From the NCBI GenBank assembly GCA_964602455.1, contig CAZRRG010000001.1, forward strand, positions 9,113-73,112: a DNA stretch of 64,000 nucleotides, given 5' to 3'. Origin of the DNA: JBBDIP01 sp964602455 (GTDB taxonomy: Bacteria > Bacillota > Sulfobacillia > Fermentithermobacillales > Fermentithermobacillaceae). The position numbers were made by a program, and so were the translations under genes. Shown in pieces: positions 25,902 through 33,555 of the stretch (positions are counted from its first letter, which is position 1; every line of letters starts with the position of its first letter). A model generated the notes under the pieces. That model was not told the DNA's origin and made no database searches. It was given only the letters and a program-made list of their open reading frames with translations.

Positions 25902-26816
25902 TCACTTCGCGATCAGGTCTTTTTCGTAAACGTACTGCCCGCCTTCCTTAACCGTCACAACTGCCGCGATCTCGCGCCGGTCAGGCATCGCGACAATCGC
26001 CCGGTAGGGCAGCGGCCGCCCGGTGTCGTGGGGCTCGAGGTCCTTTGCCTTCAGCGCGACTCCGTGGGACACGCCCACCTCGGCGCCCGGGCGAAGCACC
26101 AGCACCGGGTAGTCGGGCATGACCGTAAGAGGAGGCAGCAAGGCCTCGTGCGCCCGCCCTTCCCTGACCATCCGCTTCAGGGATTGGATGGTCAAAGAGT
26201 CCTTCAGCAGGAACTTGCCGGCTCTTTCCCGGAGCAGGTACGAGACCGTCGCCCCGCACCCGAGCATGTCCCCAAGCGAAAACGCCAGCGAGCGGACGTA
26301 GGTGCCTCTGCCCACCCGCATCGAGAAAAGCCCCTTGGGATGGGTGCCCGGCCGCCATCCCACGAGCTCGAGCTCGTGCACGACGACCTCACGCGGCTCC
26401 GTCTCCACTGTGGCGCCTTCCCGCGCAAGGTTCAGGAGCTTCTTGCCCCCAACCTTGAGCGCCGAGAACACCGGAGGCTTCTGCATGATAACCCCCCGTA
26501 GCTCCGGTAAGCGCCGCCGGACCATGTCGGGAGTAATGTCCCCAGCGTCAACCACCGACTCGGGTTCGCCCTCAGTGTCGCCGGTCGCAGTCCTCACCCC
26601 GAAGGTGAACTCGGTGAAGTAGCGCTTGTCCTCACCGAGGAAGTACTCGGACAACCTGCGATAAGTGCCGCACGCCATGGGAAGCACGCCTACCGCCAGC
26701 GGATCGAGCGTGCCGAGGTGCCCCAGGCGGTCCTCACCTAAGAACCTCCTGGCAAGCATGACAACATCATGTGAAGTGGCGCCACGGGGCTTTAAGATGT
26801 TCAGGAATCCATCCAT
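25902..26816 (-). CDS. truB: tRNA pseudouridine-55 synthase
   Basis: 304 residues. It makes the universal pseudouridine 55 of the tRNA T-loop. The N-terminus GFLNILKPRGATSHDVV and the catalytic block GHLGTLDPLAVGVLP (Asp38) are diagnostic, as are the later RYFTEFTFGV and the C-terminal MRVGRGTYVRSLAFSLG. A PUA-like tail follows. The ATG overlaps the end of nrnA by 16 bases, so coupling is likely. Ten bases separate it from ribF. Confidence 0.96.
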   Translation of the reverse strand: MDGFLNILKPRGATSHDVVMLARRFLGEDRLGHLGTLDPLAVGVLPMACGTYRRLSEYFLGEDKRYFTEFTFGVRTATGDTEGEPESVVDAGDITPDMVRRRLPELRGVIMQKPPVFSALKVGGKKLLNLAREGATVETEPREVVVHELELVGWRPGTHPKGLFSMRVGRGTYVRSLAFSLGDMLGCGATVSYLLRERAGKFLLKDSLTIQSLKRMVREGRAHEALLPPLTVMPDYPVLVLRPGAEVGVSHGVALKAKDLEPHDTGRPLPYRAIVAMPDRREIAAVVTVKEGGQYVYEKDLIAK

Positions 26817-27790
26817 GAGAGGCTGTCCAACTTTTCGAGGACTTTTGCCATTGCTTCGGCGAGGTCGCCGGGGACGAGGGCTCCCGCTGCTCTGGGATGT
26901 CCTCCTCCTCCCAGCGACACCGCTACTTCCGCGACATCAACCTTGCTCCTCGACCGCATGCTCACGTGGAAGCCCCGGCCCTGGGGATCTTCCTTGAACA
27001 GCAGGGCAACTTCCACTCCCGTCAGGGAGCGGGGATAGCCGATAATACCTTCCGTCTCGTCGGGCGAAGCCCCGGCAGCCTTCATCATCTCTTTGGTGAC
27101 GACGATTGAGGCGACCTTGCCCCGCCTGTGGAGCTTCAGTGTGCTCAAAGCGCTGGCCAGGAGCAGGACCGACGACACTGATCTGGTCTCAAACACATGC
27201 TCGGCGATGCTCCACGCGGCAACGCCCTTGTCCAGCAGCGCAGCCGCGACCCGAAGGCACGCGCCGGTTGTGTTCTGGTACCGGAACCCGCCGGTATCTG
27301 TGACTACGGCCACGTAGAGGCAGGTTGCGATCTCCAGGGTTATGTCGACCCCGAGGGCCTCCAGGACCTCATAGACTATTTCCCCGGTGGCCGAAGCGTC
27401 AGGCCGGACCAAACGGACGTCTCCAAACCCGCTGTTGGAGACGTGATGGTCGATGTTGATGAAAAACTTGCCTTCAGCGAACCGCAGCGCTGGCCCGGCG
27501 CGCTCGGGGTCGGTGCAGTCCACGAACAGGGCTACCTCAGGGCTGAAGTCAGCAGGCTCCAGATAGGCCGCGCGGGTGTGAAACGGCTTGCCCGGCAGGA
27601 AATCATAGACTGCCGGGAGCGGGTCCGCCGTCACAAGAATCGCCCGCTTCCCCAGTGCATGCAGCGCCAGGACCATGGCCAACCCCGACCCCACAGCGTC
27701 GCCGTCCGGCTTCTCGTGGGAGAGGACCACGAAGCTATTGTGGGACCGGATAGCCGAAGCCACCCGCTGGAGGTCCGCCTGCGGATCCAC
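26801..27790 (-). CDS. nrnA: DHH/DHHA1 phosphoesterase, oligoribonuclease/pAp phosphatase NrnA
   Basis: 329 residues. NrnA degrades short RNA oligomers and 3'-phosphoadenosine-5'-phosphate. The DHH domain shows VLSHEKPDGDAVGSG, VDCTDPERAG and NIDHHVSNSGFGD; the DHHA1 domain ends in SLGGGGHPRAAG, the substrate-binding signature. The length is typical. GTG start with AAGGAG upstream. It sits between rbfA and truB, its common place in Bacillota. Confidence 0.93.
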   Translation of the reverse strand: MDPQADLQRVASAIRSHNSFVVLSHEKPDGDAVGSGLAMVLALHALGKRAILVTADPLPAVYDFLPGKPFHTRAAYLEPADFSPEVALFVDCTDPERAGPALRFAEGKFFINIDHHVSNSGFGDVRLVRPDASATGEIVYEVLEALGVDITLEIATCLYVAVVTDTGGFRYQNTTGACLRVAAALLDKGVAAWSIAEHVFETRSVSSVLLLASALSTLKLHRRGKVASIVVTKEMMKAAGASPDETEGIIGYPRSLTGVEVALLFKEDPQGRGFHVSMRSRSKVDVAEVAVSLGGGGHPRAAGALVPGDLAEAMAKVLEKLDSLSWMDS

Positions 27791-27792
27791 CC

Positions 27793-28137
27793 TCAGCGCT
27801 CCTTATTGAGCTCGTTCAGTATCTTCGACACCTTGATGCTGTGCTCAATCCCTTCGTCGAGGACGAACGAGATTTCAGGCGCATGGCGCATGCCCAAAGC
27901 CTTGGCCACCTCGGACCTGATAAGGCCCTGGGCGCTCCGGAGGCCTTCCATCGTGCGCGCTTTCTCCTCATCGGATCCGAGGACGCTCACGTAGATCTTC
28001 GCCTGTGAAATATCACTCGGGACGTCTACCTTTACAATGCTTGCAAAGCCAATACGCGGGTCCTTGACCCTGCGAAAAAGCAGCTCGGAGACAACTTCCT
28101 GCACCATCGCGGCAACTCTTGCTGGTCTCCCAGCCAC
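27793..28137 (-). CDS. rbfA: Ribosome-binding factor A
   Basis: 114 residues. It helps mature the 16S rRNA 5' end on the 30S subunit. Visible: the opening VAAMVQEVVSELLFRRVKDPRIG, the KH-like middle KIYVSVLGSDEEKART and the end RHAPEISFVLDEGIEHSIKVSKIL. GTG start with AAGGAGTGA upstream. It lies 66 bases after infB. Confidence 0.95.
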   Translation of the reverse strand: MAGRPARVAAMVQEVVSELLFRRVKDPRIGFASIVKVDVPSDISQAKIYVSVLGSDEEKARTMEGLRSAQGLIRSEVAKALGMRHAPEISFVLDEGIEHSIKVSKILNELNKER

Positions 28138-28203
28138 CGGCGATCACTCCTTATCCCGTCCACATAGCGTCAGCGGGTGAAAGATGCCCCAAGACGGCCA
28201 CTC

Positions 28204-30612
28204 CTACGCCGGCTGGACTTCCTTCATCGCAAACGCCTCGACCACATCGCCGACCTGCACGTCCTGGAACTTGTCGAGGCCGAGCCCGCATTCGTAGCCC
28301 GCCGAGACCTCGGACACGTCGTCCTTGAATCTCTTCAGAGAGGCCATCTTGCCTTCATAGACGACAACCCCGTTGCGAAGTAGCCGCACAGACGCCGATC
28401 TCGGTATCTTGCCTTCCGTGACGTAGCAGCCGGCTACGGTGCCGACCTTAGGCACGTGGAACGTCTGCCTGACTTCGATCCTGCCGAGCACGACTTCCTC
28501 GGTCTTTGGCTTCACCAGGCCCTTGAGCATGCTCGCGACGTCGTCAAGTAGGTCATAGATTACCCGGTAGGTCCGTATCTCAACGCCGGCTTGCTCCGCC
28601 AGCGCGGAGGCGTTTCCGAAGGGCCTCACGTTGAACCCCAGGATCCTTGCGCCCGATGCCTTCGCCAGCGTCACGTCGGACTCTATGATTCCGCCGACTC
28701 CCGAGTGGATGACGTCGAGTTTGACCTCGCCGCCCTCGATCTTGCCGAGCGCCTGAAGGATGGCCTCCAAGGACCCCTGCACGTCTCCCTTGACGATGAC
28801 CTTGAGGTCCCGGGTCTGGCTTGCCTGGTCCTTGGCGAACAGGTCTTCGAGAGTCATGGTGCTGCGCGCCGCCTGCATATCCTGGTCGCGCTTCTGCATC
28901 TTGCGCCGCTCAGTCACTTCCTTGGCGGTCTTCTCATCGTCAACTACCAGGAAGACGTCTCCGGCCTGGGGCACTTCCTCCAGACCGACGATCTCCACCG
29001 GCGTGGCGGGTCCCGCCTTCTTGACCTGGCGACCCCGGGCGTCGAACATCACGCGAATCCGGCCCCAGGTCGTGTCGGTGATAATCACGTCTCCGACCCT
29101 CAAGGAACCTGCCTTGATAATAGCGGTGGCGACCGGGCCCTTGCCTTTGTCCATCTCGGACTCGATGATGTGGCCGCGCCCCTTCCTGGTCGGGTCGGTC
29201 TTGATCTCCTGCATCTCCGCCACCAGGATGATCATCTCGAGAAGGTCGCTAACTCCCTCTCCGGTCCTGGCCGACACAGGGACCACCACGGTATCGCCGC
29301 CCCAGTCCTCAGGAACGAGGCCGTGGTCGGCTAGCTGCTGTTTCACTCTATCGGGCTTGGCGCCCGGCTTATCCATCTTGTTGAGAGCCACGATGATGGG
29401 GACTCCGGCAGCCTTGGCGTGGTTGATGGCCTCTAGCGTCTGGGGCATCACGCCGTCGTCCGCGGCAACAACCAGGACCGCGACGTCTGTTACCTGGGCT
29501 CCTCTCGCCCTCATGGCGGTAAAGGCCTCGTGGCCGGGAGTGTCAAGGAAGATGATCCTGTTGTCTCCGTGCTCCACAACGGAAGCTCCGATGTGCTGGG
29601 TAATGCCGCCCGCTTCCCTCGCGGTGACGTTGGTGTGCCGGATGGCGTCCAAAAGCGACGTCTTGCCGTGGTCAACATGGCCCATGACCGTTACCACTGG
29701 CGGACGGGCCACCGAAGCTTCGGCGTCGTCGGGCCGGTTCAGCTCATCGGCGATAGCCTGCTCCTGAGTAACCTCAGGTTCCTTGAGCGTGACCACGCAC
29801 CCCAGTTTCTCGGCTACCTTAACCGCGATCTCGGGCGGTACGCTCTGGTTGATGCTAATCAGCGTACCCATGCTCATTAGGGTCCGCAGGATGATGTTGG
29901 TGGGCACACCGACAAGGCTCGAGAGTTCTCGTACTCCAACGGCTCCCTGGATCGTCACGTGCCTTGCTCCGGTCTGTCTCTCCGGCTGGGAAGGTCGAGC
30001 CGGGGGCGCAGGGTACCGGGAGTCCCGCCTGTTGTCGAACCTGCGGTATCCACCGCCACCACCGCCGTGTCCGCCGCCCCTACCCTGGAACTGGGGCCTC
30101 TGCTGCGAACCCCCGCCCGGCCTCTGGTAGGAACCCTGTGGAGGTCTCTGGCCGGGTTGCTGCTGGGCCGGCCTCTGGGCCGGCTGTCCCTGTGGAGCTC
30201 CCTGGCTGCCCACCGGGGGACGAGCCGGGGCGCCGGATGCCGGCGAAGGCGCTCTCTGGGCCGGTGCAGGCGCCTTGGGTGCGGGCTGACCGGGCTTTGC
30301 GGCAGGCTGGGCTGCCTGCTGCGGCTGTGCTGTCCTGGCCGCGGGCTGGGCCGGCTGCTGTGCGGGCTGGCCGGGCTTCGCCGCGGGAGGGGCTGCCTGC
30401 TGGGCAGGCTGGCCGGGCTTCGCCGCAGGTTGGGCCGTCTTTTGAGCGGCGGGAGGGCTTAACCGTTTCCTGACGGCGTCCACCACCGCGTCATCCAGAG
30501 CCGCCATATGGTTTTTCACCGATGTGCCCATCTGCTCCAAGGCATTTATGACTTCTTTTGAGTCAACCCCAAGATCTTTTGCCAATTCATATACACGGAT
30601 GCTTTTTGCCAT
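28204..30612 (-). CDS. infB: Translation initiation factor IF-2
   Basis: 802 residues from ATG 30612, chosen for GAGGAGGTGA upstream and the family N-terminus MAKSIRVYELAKDLG. IF-2 brings fMet-tRNA to the 30S subunit and joins the subunits. Parts: IF2-N domain (1-50), a long Pro/Ala/Gln/Gly-rich linker (about 53-215) with repeats of the KPGQPAQQ type, second IF2-N region (about 218-270), G domain with GHVDHGKT (311-318), DTPGHEAF and NKMDKPGAK, then the beta-barrel and C-terminal fMet-binding domains. It follows rnpM by seven bases; no L7Ae-type gene lies between them. Confidence 0.97.
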   Translation of the reverse strand: MAKSIRVYELAKDLGVDSKEVINALEQMGTSVKNHMAALDDAVVDAVRKRLSPPAAQKTAQPAAKPGQPAQQAAPPAAKPGQPAQQPAQPAARTAQPQQAAQPAAKPGQPAPKAPAPAQRAPSPASGAPARPPVGSQGAPQGQPAQRPAQQQPGQRPPQGSYQRPGGGSQQRPQFQGRGGGHGGGGGGYRRFDNRRDSRYPAPPARPSQPERQTGARHVTIQGAVGVRELSSLVGVPTNIILRTLMSMGTLISINQSVPPEIAVKVAEKLGCVVTLKEPEVTQEQAIADELNRPDDAEASVARPPVVTVMGHVDHGKTSLLDAIRHTNVTAREAGGITQHIGASVVEHGDNRIIFLDTPGHEAFTAMRARGAQVTDVAVLVVAADDGVMPQTLEAINHAKAAGVPIIVALNKMDKPGAKPDRVKQQLADHGLVPEDWGGDTVVVPVSARTGEGVSDLLEMIILVAEMQEIKTDPTRKGRGHIIESEMDKGKGPVATAIIKAGSLRVGDVIITDTTWGRIRVMFDARGRQVKKAGPATPVEIVGLEEVPQAGDVFLVVDDEKTAKEVTERRKMQKRDQDMQAARSTMTLEDLFAKDQASQTRDLKVIVKGDVQGSLEAILQALGKIEGGEVKLDVIHSGVGGIIESDVTLAKASGARILGFNVRPFGNASALAEQAGVEIRTYRVIYDLLDDVASMLKGLVKPKTEEVVLGRIEVRQTFHVPKVGTVAGCYVTEGKIPRSASVRLLRNGVVVYEGKMASLKRFKDDVSEVSAGYECGLGLDKFQDVQVGDVVEAFAMKEVQPA

Positions 30613-30619
30613 CCGGTAG

Positions 30620-30901
30620 TCACCTCCTCGGCTCGCGGTTAAGTTCCCCAATGTGGTCTTTCAGCTGGTCGTAGAACGACGGAAGCGGGGCGACTTCCAG
30701 GACCCTCTCAAGACGTTTGCCCTTCCTTAGGAGTTCAAGGCACTCCAGGTTCGGACACACGTAAGCTCCCCGGCCGGACTTCTTGCCTGTTGGATCGACC
30801 TCGATCACCCCGTCCGGGGTACGGACGATCCGTATCATGTCCCTCTTTGGCTTTACCGCCTGACAACCCAGGCATGTCCGTTCCGGCAGTTTCCTGGGCA
30901 T
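30620..30901 (-). CDS. rnpM: YlxR/RnpM family RNA-binding protein
   Basis: 93 residues from ATG 30901 (GGAGG eight bases upstream; a GTG at 30910 overlaps it). The family signature is RTCLGCQAVKPKRDMIRIVR, then GRGAYVCPNLECLELLRKGK with a second cysteine pair. YlxR proteins bind RNA and in B. subtilis the product modulates RNase P. It has its usual place between nusA and infB. Confidence 0.93.
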   Translation of the reverse strand: MPRKLPERTCLGCQAVKPKRDMIRIVRTPDGVIEVDPTGKKSGRGAYVCPNLECLELLRKGKRLERVLEVAPLPSFYDQLKDHIGELNREPRR

Positions 30902-30919
30902 ACACCCCACCTCCAGTGT

Positions 30920-31969
30920 CTACATATCGGTTTGTCCTCCAGTGCGGGCGTCGGACTTGATGTCCACCTTGAGTCCGGTGAGTTTCGCCGCGAGGCGCGC
31001 GTTCTGGCCGTCTCGGCCTATCGCCAGCGAGAGCTGGTGCTCTGCCACGATGACCCTGGCAATGCGCTCCTCGGCGTTCACATCAACGCGGATAACCTTG
31101 GCGGGATTAAGAGCGTTGGCGACGAACGTCCTTGGATCGTCGCTCCACTCGATGATGTCGATTCGCTCCCCTCGGAGCTCCTGCACTATTGCCTGCACTC
31201 TGCTTCCTCTTGTCCCGACGCAGGCGCCCAATGCATCCACCTCAGGAAGGTTAGCCTTCACCGCAACCTTTGAGCGCATGCCTGCTTCACGGGCGATGCC
31301 CCGGATCTCAACGACACCGTCGCGGATCTCGGGCACTTCCAGTTCAAACAGCCTCTTGAGGAGGCCGGGATGGGTCCTGGACAGCAAGATCTGGGGGCCC
31401 TTGGGGGTCTTCCGGACCTCCAGCACGTAGGCCTTGATGCGGTCTCGCTCGTGGTACTTCTCGGACCTCACCTGTTCCTGGGGCAGGATGTAACCCTCGA
31501 CCCTGCCCAGGTCGACGATGACTATCCCGCGCTCGACCCGGACGATCTGGCCTGTCACCACATCGCCTTCGCGCTCGGCGAACTCCTCGTATATCATCCC
31601 GCGTTCCTTCTCGCGGAGTTTTTGCATCACGACCTGCTTGGCGGTCTGGGCGGCGATGCGCCCGAAGCCCTTGGCGGGGATCTCGTTCTCCACGAAGTCT
31701 CCTACCTTGGCCTTGGGGTTCTTGGACGCTGCTTCCTCCAGGCTCACCTGAGTATCAGGATCTTCAACCTGGTCGACAACCTCGCGGCGGGAGAGCACAC
31801 GAATCCCGCCGGTCGCACGGTCAAACTGAACGCGGACGTTCTCAGCCGAGCCAAAGTGCTTCCGGTAAGCCGACAGGAGGGCCGCTTCAAGGGCCTCAAT
31901 CAGGTCATCTACCGATATGCCCCGTTCCCTCTCGAGTTGGTTTAGGGCGTAAAGAATCTCTCCGTCCAC
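30920..31969 (-). CDS. nusA: Transcription termination/antitermination factor NusA
   Basis: 349 residues from GTG 31969 (AAGGAGG upstream); earlier in-frame codons extend into rimP. NusA binds RNA polymerase and nascent RNA and promotes pausing and intrinsic termination. Parts: N-terminal polymerase-binding domain (ERERGISVDDLIEALEAAL), S1 domain (EGDVVTGQIVRVERG), KH1 (SKVAVKANLPEVDALGACVG with GTRGSRVQAIV) and KH2 (AEHQLSLAIGRDGQNARLAAKLTG). The short form without acidic repeats is usual in Bacillota. It follows rimP by 16 bases. Confidence 0.97.
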   Translation of the reverse strand: MDGEILYALNQLERERGISVDDLIEALEAALLSAYRKHFGSAENVRVQFDRATGGIRVLSRREVVDQVEDPDTQVSLEEAASKNPKAKVGDFVENEIPAKGFGRIAAQTAKQVVMQKLREKERGMIYEEFAEREGDVVTGQIVRVERGIVIVDLGRVEGYILPQEQVRSEKYHERDRIKAYVLEVRKTPKGPQILLSRTHPGLLKRLFELEVPEIRDGVVEIRGIAREAGMRSKVAVKANLPEVDALGACVGTRGSRVQAIVQELRGERIDIIEWSDDPRTFVANALNPAKVIRVDVNAEERIARVIVAEHQLSLAIGRDGQNARLAAKLTGLKVDIKSDARTGGQTDM

Positions 31970-31985
31970 TTCTCCCGCCTCCTTC

Positions 31986-32474
31986 CTATCTGTCTCGCCG
32001 GTCTTTGTAGACCAAACTAATTTTGCTGACACTTGCTCTCTCGAACCGCATCTCGCCTTCCGGAGCGCTGATCACCACGGTTTCCTTGCCCTGGGGATCG
32101 CTCTCCAGCCCGACAAGTTCTCCCTGGTAAGTCCTCTTCCCAGCGAGCGGTGCGAAGAGGTTCACCTGGACCGGCATCCCCTTGAAGATGGCGAACTCCT
32201 TTGCCCTGCGCAAAGTCCGCTCAAGTCCCGGAGACGACACCTCCAGGGTGTAGCTCCCTGGCACCGGATCGGTCTCATCCAGGCGGTCCGAGATGGCGTT
32301 CTGCACCATGGCGCAATCGTCAAGGGTAATCCCTTGCTGCTTGTAGATGGTCGCCCGGAGCACCGTCATGCGGTTCTCGCTGGTCAGCTCAACGTCAAGC
32401 AGCTCGACTCCCAGCCTCTCGACCAGGGGTTCGAGGTCCTGAAACACCTTATCTTCGATGTCACGGCGGCTCAT
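31986..32474 (-). CDS. rimP: Ribosome maturation factor RimP
   Basis: 162 residues from ATG 32474 (GGGGTGA upstream). RimP binds the free 30S subunit and assists S12 incorporation. Visible: LEPLVERLGVELLDVEL, RATIYKQQGITLDDCAMVQNAI, and the signature PVPGSYTLEVSSPGLERTLRRAKEF, then the C-terminal SH3-like part. It is the first structural gene of the superoperon and is preceded by a leader with an intrinsic terminator. Confidence 0.95.
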   Translation of the reverse strand: MSRRDIEDKVFQDLEPLVERLGVELLDVELTSENRMTVLRATIYKQQGITLDDCAMVQNAISDRLDETDPVPGSYTLEVSSPGLERTLRRAKEFAIFKGMPVQVNLFAPLAGKRTYQGELVGLESDPQGKETVVISAPEGEMRFERASVSKISLVYKDRRDR

Positions 32475-32496
32475 ATCAATCACCCCGACAACATAC

Positions 32497-32524
32497 AAAA
32501 AGTGGGTCTTGGCGAAAACCCACT
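32497..32524 (-). terminator. Leader terminator (candidate attenuator) before rimP-nusA
   Basis: On the minus strand AGTGGGT (32524-32518) pairs with ACCCACT (32507-32501) around an 11-base loop and is followed by TTTT. It lies between the likely promoter (32575-32604) and rimP, and the next upstream gene is divergent, so it can only act on the rimP-nusA transcript. NusA-dependent termination in this leader is known for the B. subtilis rimP(ylxS)-nusA operon; here it is inference. Confidence 0.75.
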
Positions 32525-32574
32525 CCGGCAGACCTTCTCCTCATTGTTGCCAACCATTGGTGCTTCCAAGAGCC

Positions 32575-32604
32575 AGTATAGCACACGGATGAAACTACGG
32601 GCAA
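32575..32604 (-). promoter_or_regulatory. Promoter of the rimP-nusA-infB superoperon
   Basis: TTGCCC (-35, 32604-32599) and TATACT (-10, 32580-32575) on the minus strand, 18 bases apart. Transcription would begin near 32568 and give a leader of about 95 bases. Confidence 0.6.
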
Positions 32605-32699
32605 CGGACTGTGGCGTGCCGGTCGCCGGCTTCGTTTGGCCACAGGCTTCGTTTGACCGCCGGCTTCTGGGCAGAAACTAGCCAAAAGGAGGTCGTTCC

Positions 32700-33473
32700 G
32701 TGTCCTACTACACAAAGATGTTCAGCCTTGAGGGCAAGACAGCCATCGTAACAGGTGGGTCTCGCGGGATCGGCAAGGCCGCCTGCCGTGCGTTGGCGGC
32801 ATTCGGGGCCAAGGTGGCCATCGCGGGGCTGAGCAATGGAAGCCAAGTCACAGTCGACGAGATCCGCGAGAGCGGCGGGGAAGCGATGTTCATCCAGTGC
32901 GACGTATCGGATCCCAAGCAGTCGGAAGAAGCCGTGCGCAGGACCGTGGAGGCGTTCGGTGGAGTGGACATACTGGTCAACAACGCGGGGGTTGGAGCAG
33001 TTGAGCCCGCCGAGGAAGTGACCGAAGAGGAATGGGACCGCGTCATGGCCGTGAACCTGCGGGGCCTGTTCTTCATGAGCCAAGCGGCGGGCAAGGCGAT
33101 GATCAGGGCCAAGAAGGGCGGCAGGATCATCAACATAGGCAGCATCTTCGGCCGGGTGGGCAGCGAGATGGGCGCCACTCCCTACCACGCCTCCAAAGGC
33201 GGGATCGTGGTGCTGACGCGTGCTCTTGCCTGCGAGTGGGCCAAGTACGGGATCTTGGTGAACGCCATCGGGCCCGGGTTCATAAAGACGGAGATGACCA
33301 AGGGCATCGAGGAGGCGCCGGATCTCTATCACCTTCTGGAGGAACGCCATGCCCTCAAGAGGTTCGGCACGCCCGACGAGATCGCCGGAGCCGTGATCTA
33401 CTTCGCCAGCGACGCTTCCCGGTTTGTGACGGGCCAGAACCTCTACGTGGACGGCGGCTACACAGCCTGGTAA
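32700..33473 (+). CDS. SDR-family NAD(P)-dependent oxidoreductase
   Basis: 257 residues, GTG start with AAGGAGG seven bases upstream. Classical short-chain dehydrogenase: TGGSRGIGKAA (cofactor loop), NNAGVGAVEPAE, the catalytic Ser region GSIFGRVGSEMGATPYHASKGG with Tyr-x-x-x-Lys, and the C-terminal FVTGQNLYVDGGYTAW. The pattern is nearest to gluconate-5-dehydrogenase/3-oxoacyl-reductase-type members; the substrate cannot be named. It is divergent from rimP and 82 bases before tldD, separated by a long hairpin. Confidence 0.9.
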   Translation: MSYYTKMFSLEGKTAIVTGGSRGIGKAACRALAAFGAKVAIAGLSNGSQVTVDEIRESGGEAMFIQCDVSDPKQSEEAVRRTVEAFGGVDILVNNAGVGAVEPAEEVTEEEWDRVMAVNLRGLFFMSQAAGKAMIRAKKGGRIINIGSIFGRVGSEMGATPYHASKGGIVVLTRALACEWAKYGILVNAIGPGFIKTEMTKGIEEAPDLYHLLEERHALKRFGTPDEIAGAVIYFASDASRFVTGQNLYVDGGYTAW

Positions 33474-33477
33474 CAGG

Positions 33478-33547
33478 ATTCCTCCTCCATTCCGCAGAAG
33501 TTCGTCCCACGTGATATCGGACGCGCTGTGGAACTGAGAGGAGGAAT
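33478..33547 (+). promoter_or_regulatory. Long stem-loop that pairs with the tldD ribosome-binding site
   Basis: ATTCCTCCTC (33478-33487) is perfectly complementary to GAGGAGGAAT (33538-33547), which contains the tldD Shine-Dalgarno. Inside, TTCCGCAG (33490-33497) pairs with CTGTGGAA (33526-33533, one G-U), and GTCC/GGAC forms the top. No T-run follows, so it is not a usual terminator. Confidence 0.6.
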
Positions 33548-33555
33548 AGCCGGAT

